Shown: positions 34,923 through 43,700 of the stretch, piece after piece
How positions within the stretch are numbered: the first letter of the stretch is position 1
Layout: every line of letters begins with the position of its first letter
Translations under genes and position numbers: made by a program
Origin: Chryseobacterium sp. MYb264
GTDB taxonomy: Bacteria; Bacteroidota; Bacteroidia; Flavobacteriales; Weeksellaceae
Length of the DNA stretch: 64,000 bases
Assembly: GCF_035974275.1 (NCBI RefSeq)
Contig: NZ_CP142422.1
Location: forward strand, 1,302,001 to 1,366,000
Reading direction: 5' to 3'
The notes under the pieces: generated by a model
The model's input: only the letters and a program-made list of their open reading frames with translations
The model's database searches: none
Told to the model about the DNA's origin: nothing

Positions 34923-37900
34923 ATGACAAACGAATCAACTCATTATAAAACAACAGCTCAGATGATTCATGACGGAAGTTGGCATGTGGAAAAATTTCAC
35001 ATTTCACAGGAATCATGGAAGCAGATCCTGAATAAGTCTGAGGAGCATCACTTACCCGCTGAGATGATGCTGGCTTTTACAGCAGCATTTTCTTTAAATA
35101 CCTGGCTTGATCTTCAGGATCAGAAAGCGGGAGAACAGATGAATATCATCAGTAAAAATGATTTTACTTCTATTACGGTCAATCCTGTACATCCGGATTT
35201 TGGACAGCCCACAGATTTTCTGAAGCATTGCCAAAAGTTACAACAATCCGTTTCATCGGAATTCGGAAAAGCTTCTGAACTGCTTTCAAATCCATTCTCG
35301 GTCATTCTTCAGAACGGGTCTGCTGACTTTAGAATTCCTGTCCTTTCTTCCTCAGTTTTGATCACGATTACAATCGCTGAAGACATTCACATCGGCTGGT
35401 ATGCAAATCCCGATTTTTTAAGCAGGAAAAAACTGAAAGCTCTGACAGAAACTCATCATAATTTAGCACACTGGATCTTAGAGGAAAATTGGGAGACCTC
35501 TTTCCCGGATCTTTTACCAAAAGACGAAAGAAAAGTCAGAAATGAAGTCAACCAGACTTCCACTGAAATAGAGTCAAAACCTATCCATCAGGCATTTTTT
35601 AATCATGCTTCAAAACATCCGGAAGACATTGCTCTCTATTTAGAGAACGGTGATTCTTCACCTATCAGCTATGGAAATTTGGCAAAATCAGCTTTACAAT
35701 TAGCCCGAATTTTAAAAGATAACGGTGCAGATTCTCACAGTGGTGCGGCTGTTATTCTTCCCAAAAGCATTTCTCAAATTACTGCTGTAATGGGAATTTT
35801 AGCAGGCGGAACGCATTATATTCCTGTTGGTGTCGATCAGCCGGAAGCCCGTCAGGAAAAAATCTTCAAAAAAGCAGATATTCAGTTTATTGTGACTGAT
35901 ACTGCCGTACTTTCCTATTTTCCGCATCTTAAAAGTATTGCGCAGGAACTCAATATGATGATCATTAATCTTGATGAGATCTCAGACACACTTCCTTTAG
36001 AAGAGCCCATCAAACCCGAGGTTGAGCAGACTGCTTATATTATATTCACTTCAGGATCTACAGGAGAGCCCAAAGGAGTGGAAATTACCCATGTCGCCGC
36101 GTGGAATACCATTCAGGATATCAATACTAAATTTAATATTAATCCTAATGATCGTGCTTTAGCAGTATCTACACTCGATTTTGACCTTTCCGTTTATGAT
36201 ATTTTCGGTCTGCTCTCAGTAGGTGGTAGTGTTGTTCTTATCCGTGAAGAAGAAAAAAAGGAAGCATCTGTTTGGGCCAGGTTAATAGAAAAGTATAAAA
36301 TTACTGTCTGGAATTCAGTTCCTGCCCTTTTTGACATGCTGCTTTTAGGCGCCTCAGCAGGCAATGACCTCTCTACCCTTCGCGTGGTTATGGTTTCCGG
36401 AGACTGGGTCGGACTGGATCTTATAGACAGGCTGAAAGAAAAATCTGAAAAGGCACAGTTTATCGCACTGGGAGGTGCTACAGAGGCTTCCATCTGGTCT
36501 AATTTTTTCATCGTCAATAAGGTTGACCCGAATTGGGTTTCTATTCCCTACGGAAAACCTTTGGCCAATCAGAAATACAGAGTGGTCAACCCTCTCGGTA
36601 TGGATTGCCCTAACGGCGTTGCCGGAGAATTATGGATTGGTGGAAAAGGTGTAGCATCAGGCTATATAAATAATGCTGAGCTTACACAAAACCGCTTTGT
36701 GACGGCAGAAAATGAAAAATGGTATCGCACCGGTGATCTTGGTCGATATTTAAAAGATGGAAATCTCGAATTTTTAGGTCGAATGGATCATCAGGTGAAA
36801 GTCAATGGTTTCAGAATAGAACTTGGGGAAATTGAATCTGCTTTAAAGACATTTCCAGGAGTTGCCCAGGCGACAGCATCTGTCGTTTCCATCAACCAAT
36901 CTTTACATCTGGCTGCCGGAATTGTAGCGGAGAAAAATCTTACTATTAAAGAAAAAAAAGGTGATGTTGTAACCACAGTTTCTACAGCTGCCCAATCGGA
37001 ATATGAGCTTCAAAAACAGATGGTTGCCCGCTTCCTGTATGACTTATTGGATCTTTCAAAATATACGATATCCGTTCCATCAATCTCTTCTCTTAAAGAT
37101 CTGAAATCTGAACTGATTATCACCTTAGGAATTGCTTCTGAACAGATTCCGATATTGGAAATGTGGCTGAACTGGCTTAATAAAGAGCATATTTTAATTG
37201 AAAAAGAAAATAAGCTTATATTCGAAACAGTATCGACTCCTGACAACAGTTCTTTCCTCCAGGACTTTACTGAAAAGCTTTACGAGCGGAAGCCAAGGAT
37301 TATGCAGATGTTAAACAACGCGCTGCCTACCGTTTCTTTACTCGATGATGAATTGTTATCTCCTGAAATTTTAAGCACAAAGGATTATGGCACCCTGAAA
37401 GGAATTGAACAGACGGTTGAAAAAATCAAACAGCACGCTGAGAAATCTCAAAAAATATTAAAAATTGTCATTTTGGGTGCTCGATCCGGAATTTTAACCG
37501 AAAAACTTCTTCACGCTACTCGTCATCATACCATAGAATACTCGGTGATTGATGAAGGTCGTGCAATGGTTCGAAGCTGTATCAACCGATTATCTGAATC
37601 AGGATTTGCCGTCAATGGAATTGAACTGAAAAACAATCAGGTACCAGAAGAATATCTTTATCATTTTGATCTTGTGATCGCTATCAATACCCTTCATCGA
37701 TTCCCTCAGCCTGAGCAGGGGTTATTCATCGGTCATTTACTTTTAAAAAATAGCGGAAGTCTTTTAGCCCTAGAATCTTCTCAGTTGATGCCTGTTGCAC
37801 GGGTAAGTTCAGGAATTATTGATCAGGGATTCCGACATTTTGACCGTATTAGAAAAGAAGCCTACAGTCCGATGTTGGAAAAGGCATCCTGGGAAAATCA

Positions 37901-38456
37901 TTTCCTTAATATGGGGTATACGAATGTCTCTGCAGAGGATATTCAGGATTCGTTTCATGTGCTTTATGATGCAGGCATTTCTAAAAACCGCCCTGAGCTG
38001 AAGGAAAAAGAAGTCCTTGCTCATATTCAGAAATTACTGCCAAAACATATGTTGCCTGAAAAACTGGTGATTCTTCCGTGGATGCCATTAAGCAATAACG
38101 GAAAAGTAGACCGGAAATCATTCACAGAACTGCTCAAAAGCATGATGGAATCTGAAGTAAAGAAAGATGCTGAAGATTTTGAAAAGCCTAAAGGAAATAT
38201 AGAAGAACAAATCGCTGAAATATGGAAAGAGCTTTTGGCATTGGAAGAGATCGGAAGAAATGATGTTTTCTTTGAAATTGGGGGCGACAGCCTTTCTGCA
38301 ACGCGTTTTCTTACCGAAACAAAAAAGCAGTTTGACATCAATCTTTCTCTGAGAGAACTGTTCGGAGCTACCTTAAAAGAAGTGGCTACAAAGGTGGAAA
38401 CAGATCACATAAGATGGCAGCAGGAATTGGAAACCATGGAAATAGGAGAAATTTAA
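34923..38456 (+). CDS. NRPS: half-Cy - A(Cys) with embedded MT/epimerase-like domain - PCP
   Basis: A 1177-residue synthetase. Residues 1-195 resemble only the C-terminal half of a Cy domain (VEKFHISQESWKQIL; later IHIGWYANPDFLSRKKLKAL) and lack DxxxxD. The A domain (~205-640) has FTSGSTGEPKG and the same cysteine pocket residues as the other two. After the LGEIESAL motif, a ~320-residue methyltransferase-like domain is inserted before the A10 lysine motif NNGKVDRK. Its SAM loop reads ILGARSG (residues 850-856), lacking the usual acidic residue and one glycine. PchE and HMWP2 carry such an insert acting as a thiazoline epimerase. The PCP has GGDSLS (Ser1123). Confidence 0.88.
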   Translation: MTNESTHYKTTAQMIHDGSWHVEKFHISQESWKQILNKSEEHHLPAEMMLAFTAAFSLNTWLDLQDQKAGEQMNIISKNDFTSITVNPVHPDFGQPTDFLKHCQKLQQSVSSEFGKASELLSNPFSVILQNGSADFRIPVLSSSVLITITIAEDIHIGWYANPDFLSRKKLKALTETHHNLAHWILEENWETSFPDLLPKDERKVRNEVNQTSTEIESKPIHQAFFNHASKHPEDIALYLENGDSSPISYGNLAKSALQLARILKDNGADSHSGAAVILPKSISQITAVMGILAGGTHYIPVGVDQPEARQEKIFKKADIQFIVTDTAVLSYFPHLKSIAQELNMMIINLDEISDTLPLEEPIKPEVEQTAYIIFTSGSTGEPKGVEITHVAAWNTIQDINTKFNINPNDRALAVSTLDFDLSVYDIFGLLSVGGSVVLIREEEKKEASVWARLIEKYKITVWNSVPALFDMLLLGASAGNDLSTLRVVMVSGDWVGLDLIDRLKEKSEKAQFIALGGATEASIWSNFFIVNKVDPNWVSIPYGKPLANQKYRVVNPLGMDCPNGVAGELWIGGKGVASGYINNAELTQNRFVTAENEKWYRTGDLGRYLKDGNLEFLGRMDHQVKVNGFRIELGEIESALKTFPGVAQATASVVSINQSLHLAAGIVAEKNLTIKEKKGDVVTTVSTAAQSEYELQKQMVARFLYDLLDLSKYTISVPSISSLKDLKSELIITLGIASEQIPILEMWLNWLNKEHILIEKENKLIFETVSTPDNSSFLQDFTEKLYERKPRIMQMLNNALPTVSLLDDELLSPEILSTKDYGTLKGIEQTVEKIKQHAEKSQKILKIVILGARSGILTEKLLHATRHHTIEYSVIDEGRAMVRSCINRLSESGFAVNGIELKNNQVPEEYLYHFDLVIAINTLHRFPQPEQGLFIGHLLLKNSGSLLALESSQLMPVARVSSGIIDQGFRHFDRIRKEAYSPMLEKASWENHFLNMGYTNVSAEDIQDSFHVLYDAGISKNRPELKEKEVLAHIQKLLPKHMLPEKLVILPWMPLSNNGKVDRKSFTELLKSMMESEVKKDAEDFEKPKGNIEEQIAEIWKELLALEEIGRNDVFFEIGGDSLSATRFLTETKKQFDINLSLRELFGATLKEVATKVETDHIRWQQELETMEIGEI

Positions 38457-38458
38457 TT

Positions 38459-39556
38459 ATGATCGGAATAATAGGAGGATACGGAGAAGTAGGCCATCAT
38501 GCCTGCCTTACGTTACAACAATATAATATCGGTCCTTTAAAAATCGGAGGCCGAAATCCTGAAAAAGGAAAAGCCAGACAATCGGATGTATTGCCCGGAG
38601 CAATATGGGAAAAAGTAGATGTAGAAGACGATAAGAGTCTGGCTGATTTTATGGTCGGCTGTGATCTTATCCTGAACTGCGCAGCCCCTTCGCACCGTTA
38701 TTCCCGACGGATTGCCCAAATATGCGTACAACAGGGCATTCATCTGGTAGATGCGGGGACAGATAATGATTATCACAGTAATCCCATCGATAGCGGAAAT
38801 CAGATCATCGTATATGCAGCCGGGGCAACTCCGGGTTTTTCGGGACTTTTTCCTGTATGGTTCGGAAAGAAGTTTCAGAAAGTGCATTCGCTGCTCAGTT
38901 ATTATGGGACTTCAGGGCAGCTTTCAAGAGCCGGAGCCGAAGATTATCTGGAAGGATCCCTGCATTCCAACAATATTCCGCGTGCCGCCTGGCGAAATGG
39001 AATTGTTCCGAATGTATTATTAAGAAAAAGCGGAGTCACGCTTCCTTTTTTTCCGGGAGAGGTTACCTTATTTCCTCTTTTTGATGATGAAACTACTATC
39101 GTAGCTCAAAGACTTGAGCTTGATTATGGAGAATGGTACGCTGCAGTAGAGGGAGAAAAATCCATTGCTGCCTTAGACAGCGCAAGCTTTGAGTACAGAA
39201 CAAATCCTGAGGCCATGATCGAAAAACTATGCTTCGTTGTAGAAATGGATACTCTGGGAAGAAGCCCGTATTTTATTCTGATGGTTCAGCTTACGGGAGA
39301 AAAGGAGGACGAAGAAAAAGTGCAGACCGCTATTTATGAGGTGGGGCAAATCATTCCTTTTTGCGGAAAAATGGCAGCCGTCATTGTAAAAACAATCTTG
39401 GACGGCAAGGTAAAACCGGGACTGCATCATACCGCTTCCATTGAAGATACAGACTATGTGATGGAGCATTTGGAAAAAACAGATTCCCGCCACAGCATTC
39501 AGATTATCGATTATTCTGTTGAAGAACTTTCAGTAGAGGAAGAAGGAACATTATAA
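38459..39556 (+). CDS. Saccharopine-dehydrogenase-like NAD(P)H oxidoreductase
   Basis: A 365-residue protein starting at the ATG at 38459 (MIGIIGGYGEVG), 2 bp after the NRPS stop. An earlier in-frame ATG lies inside the NRPS gene. The N-terminal Rossmann fold (GGYGEVGHHACLTL, then IGGRNPEK and LILNCAAPSHRY) and the DAGTDNDY stretch fit the saccharopine dehydrogenase NADP-binding family. That family includes trans-acting enoyl reductases of mycobacterial polyketide pathways. It could reduce an enoyl or imine intermediate here. The substrate cannot be told from sequence. The tight spacing makes it an integral part of the operon. Confidence 0.75.
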   Translation: MIGIIGGYGEVGHHACLTLQQYNIGPLKIGGRNPEKGKARQSDVLPGAIWEKVDVEDDKSLADFMVGCDLILNCAAPSHRYSRRIAQICVQQGIHLVDAGTDNDYHSNPIDSGNQIIVYAAGATPGFSGLFPVWFGKKFQKVHSLLSYYGTSGQLSRAGAEDYLEGSLHSNNIPRAAWRNGIVPNVLLRKSGVTLPFFPGEVTLFPLFDDETTIVAQRLELDYGEWYAAVEGEKSIAALDSASFEYRTNPEAMIEKLCFVVEMDTLGRSPYFILMVQLTGEKEDEEKVQTAIYEVGQIIPFCGKMAAVIVKTILDGKVKPGLHHTASIEDTDYVMEHLEKTDSRHSIQIIDYSVEELSVEEEGTL

Positions 39557-39566
39557 AATGTAAAAA

Positions 39567-40691
39567 ATGAATACAAAAAAACAATATACATCACAAAAAA
39601 TAAGAACCGTCGTTATCGGCTCCACTTTCGGGCAGTTCTATCTGGAAGCGTTGAGCAATCTTTCGGATGATTTCGAAATTGTTGCCCTGATTGCCAGCGG
39701 AAGTGACCGTTCAAAAAAATGTGCGGCGGCATACGGAATTCCTCTTTTAAATGATATCAAAGAGCTTGATCCCAATGATATTGACCTCGCCTGCATCATC
39801 CTCCGCTCGGGAGTGATGGGCGGTAAAGGAACCGAATTTGCGCTTTACTGCATGGAAAAAGGAATTCACGTGATACAGGAGCACCCTGTTCACCACAATG
39901 ATCTCGCTTCATGTCTGCGAGCTGCCAAATCCAATAATGTTCATTTCATCACAGGCAATCTTTACGTACATCTTCCGGCTTTTAAACGTTTTGCAGAAGT
40001 TGCGCAACATCTTTTCGAAACCGGAAAAGTAGCTTATCTCGATATAGCACTTGCTACACAGGTATCTTTTCCTTTGGTACAAATGATGATCGACCTGCTT
40101 CCCAATCCGAGACCTCTGGAAATACGACAGGTTATAAAAGATTCGGGACCGTTTCAGGTTTTAACTGGTGAATGGGGAGGCATTCCTCTAACCCTAAGGG
40201 CTCATAATGAGGTAAACCCTAATGATCCCGATAATCATCAGCATTTGCTGCATACCATTTCCATCGGCTGTTCGGGAGGAACTTTGTCTCTTACCGATAC
40301 CCACGGGCCAGTTGTCTGGAAAACACAGCTTCATATTCCGCATAATGAACTGTTAAGAAATGTCTCTGCTGAACATCAGCTGGATGAAAAAAGCACCCTG
40401 ATTTTGGGGCCTGAATTTCCACCCACTTATCAGGAGATCCTTCAGAAACAGTGGCCGAGAGCTATCGGAAAAGACCTCATCATGATGAAAAACCTGATTA
40501 CAGGAAAAGAAAAGCCCGAGCAAAGGGCTCATCTGGAGCTGCTATGTTCGCGCCTGTGGCATGATCTTACCCACGCATTAGGATCTCCCACTTTAAGACC
40601 TGATACCTCATACGAAAAGATTGAAATCAGCACCCTGATTGAACTCGCCGGAAAAATCCCGGCAGAACCTGAGGAAATATGCATTTCCTGA
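39567..40691 (+). CDS. Thiazolinyl imide reductase (Irp3/YbtU/PchG-like)
   Basis: A 374-residue Gfo/Idh/MocA-fold reductase acting in trans on carrier-bound thiazolines, giving thiazolidine rings in yersiniabactin and pyochelin synthesis. The dinucleotide-binding start is VVIGSTFGQFYLEAL. Family signatures RSGVMGGKGTEFAL and GIHVIQEHPVHHNDL (about residues 90-120) are plain, and the middle has WGGIPLTLRAHNEVNP. It lies between the second and third NRPS genes. Its presence makes one reduced ring in the product likely. Confidence 0.9.
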   Translation: MNTKKQYTSQKIRTVVIGSTFGQFYLEALSNLSDDFEIVALIASGSDRSKKCAAAYGIPLLNDIKELDPNDIDLACIILRSGVMGGKGTEFALYCMEKGIHVIQEHPVHHNDLASCLRAAKSNNVHFITGNLYVHLPAFKRFAEVAQHLFETGKVAYLDIALATQVSFPLVQMMIDLLPNPRPLEIRQVIKDSGPFQVLTGEWGGIPLTLRAHNEVNPNDPDNHQHLLHTISIGCSGGTLSLTDTHGPVVWKTQLHIPHNELLRNVSAEHQLDEKSTLILGPEFPPTYQEILQKQWPRAIGKDLIMMKNLITGKEKPEQRAHLELLCSRLWHDLTHALGSPTLRPDTSYEKIEISTLIELAGKIPAEPEEICIS

Positions 40692-40737
40692 TCAGAATTT
40701 CAATCGAATATCAATTTAACAATCTACTATTTTTTAT

Positions 40738-43700
40738 ATGATAACTTCTATAGAATCAGTTGATGTCCAGGAACTCATGAATACTTTCAGAAAAAAGAAA
40801 ATTCAACTCTGGACAGAAGAAGGAAAATTAAAATTCAAAGCTCCGAAAGGAGTGATGGAACCACAGGATATTGAATTACTTAAGGCACATAAAACCCAGA
40901 TTCTTGAATTTCTGGAATCTGAAAACAGATCCGTTACTATTCAGAATGATCTTGCCAGCCGCTATAGCCCGTTTCCGCTTACCGATGTGCAATCGGCCTA
41001 CCTTTTAGGAAGAAATCCAGGATTCAGATACGGCGGGGTGGCGTGTCATCTTTATATGGAAATGAAATACAGTGATCTGAATCATGATCTTGTAGAAAAT
41101 GTATGGAACCGCCTCATGGAAAGACATGAAATGCTAAGAGCTACCGTAAGCAATCATGGATTTCAGACCATTCACCAGAAAACACCGCGATTTGAGGTAC
41201 ATTATGAAGATGTTTCACTGTTGCCAACGTCCGGGCAGAACTCTGCTTTGAATAAGGTACGAGATAGGATGAGCCACCATGTATATGATACGGAAAAGTG
41301 GCCTTTATTTGACATCGCCGTTACCACCACGACCCGATTGGATAACAAAAAGGAATCTGTGCTTCATTTCTCCATGGAATTTCTAATTGCAGACTGGATC
41401 AGCATGTGGATGCTCATGGCAGAGTTCGAAAAATTGTATTTCAATCCGGAAACGGAGCTTTCTCCTCTGAGCCTAAGCTTCAGAGATTACGTCATTGCTG
41501 AAAGAGGAGTCCGTGAAACTCCCGCATATTCCAAAGATAAAAATTACTGGATGAACCGTGTCGCGACACTACCGGCAGGCCCTATTCTTCCGGTCTCCCG
41601 CCGTGAAGATATTTCTTCTAATCATTTCACCAGAAACAGTACCCTTATTGAAAAAGATAAATGGGAAAATTTTAAAACGATTGCTCAATCAAACGGAATT
41701 ACTCCAACCTCCGCTGTTGCTGCGGTATATGCTTCCGTATTGGAACGATGGAGTGAAACAGCACATTTCTGTCTAAATCTTACCGTACTCAACCGTATGC
41801 CTCTTCATCCCGAAGTTCATCAAATTGTGGGCGATTTTACCTCAGTCAGTCTGCTTGAAGTAGATTATAGACAGCCAAAGACATTCTCTGAAGCAGCGAA
41901 GGAAATGAATATTCAACTTTTCGACGATCTTGACCATCCTTTATTTACCGGAGTTGAGGTACTAAGGGAAATGACGAAAAAACAACAGAACGGAAGAGTT
42001 CTTTTACCGGTCGTTCTTACAAGTGCAATCGGGCTGTTGGATACCGGAGAAGGATCAGGATTAAAAGGGCAAGTGGGAGATTATAATATCAGCCAGACCC
42101 CTCAGGTATTCATTGACTGTCAGGTTGTGGATACTGCACAGGGACTTTCAGTCAATTGGGACACCCGCGACGGTATTTTCCCCGAAAAAATGATCGATGA
42201 TATGTTTTCAACTTTTGAAAACCTTCTTAATGAACTTTCAGATCATCCTGAAGCATGGCTGAAAAAAGAGTTGGTTTCGTTACCTGTAAGACATCAGGAA
42301 GAAAGAGATCTTCTTAACCACGAACCGCAGGTACTTCCACAAATGCTTCTTCACGAGCCCGTCATCAGAAACTTTAGAATTAATGGAAATAAAACGGCTA
42401 TAATCGATCAATATGGTTCATTCAGCTATCAGGACATCGAACAAAAGGCTGCTTCCGTAGCTCTGCAGCTGAAACAATTAGGTTTCAGTCCGAAGGATAA
42501 AGCAGCGATCACTCTTCCCAAATCTCATCATCAGGTAAGTGCCGTTCTTGCAGTACTGGCTCTGGGTGGAATTTATGTTCCGATAGATCTTAATCAGCCT
42601 GCTCAAAGAAGGCAGAAAATCATCGCCAATGCCGGAATTCAATATATTCTGACCTCCGAGGAAATCCTACAGGAGGAGAATGGGATTAATGATAGCGTTA
42701 ATAGAATCGCTGTTGATGCATTAAAAAGCAATACCGAAATACATTTAGAGACCATTTCAGCAGATTTCACTAAAGATCATAATGCTGCAGCGTATATCAT
42801 CTATACTTCAGGTTCTACAGGAGCGCCTAAAGGCGTTGTAATCTCTCATTCAGGCGCTTTGAATACGATAGAAGATATGAACAGACGCTTTGAAATTGAT
42901 CAGAAAGATTCTGTTCTGGCATTATCACAGCTCGGATTTGATCTTTCGGTTTATGACCTGTTCGGAATCCTGGGGAGCGGAGGAACCATTATTTATCCTG
43001 ATCCCGACCGTCAGCGCGATCCTTCCCACTGGCTGGAACTGATGCAAAAAAATAAGATCACGGTGTGGAATACGGCTCCAGCGCTCATGCAGATGTTCGT
43101 TAACTTCCTCGAAAATGAGAAACAGTATATCCCCCACCTCAGGATCTCTTTCAGACTTGCCTTTTTATCAGGAGACTGGATTCCTCTGAATCTTCCGGAT
43201 ACCCTGAAAAAACTTGTCCCTTCTATACAGCTGATCAGTCTTGGTGGTGCTACGGAAGCTTCGATTTGGTCTAATTTCCATATTTATAAAGGACTTCAGC
43301 CGGACTGGAACAGCATTCCTTACGGCAGACCGCTTTCAAATCAGGGATTCCGTATCCTTGATGAACAAATGCGCGACTGCCCGGAATGGAAATCAGGAGA
43401 TCTTTTTATTACCGGAAAAGGTCTGGCTTTAGAATATTTTAATGATGCTGAACTGACGCTGGACCGCTTTTTCCCTCACCCTTCCGATGGTGAACGCATG
43501 TACAAAACGGGTGACCTGGGAAGATATATGCCCGGTGGTGAAATTGAGTTTTTAGGAAGAAGAGACAAGCAGGTTAAAATACGAGGTCACCGCATTGAAC
43601 TCGGAGAAATTGAATCAGCATTAATGCTGCATCCAGAGGTTTTCCATGCCGTGGTGATTGCTAAATCTCCTTCTGAAAATAGCAGGATAAAAAATTTATT

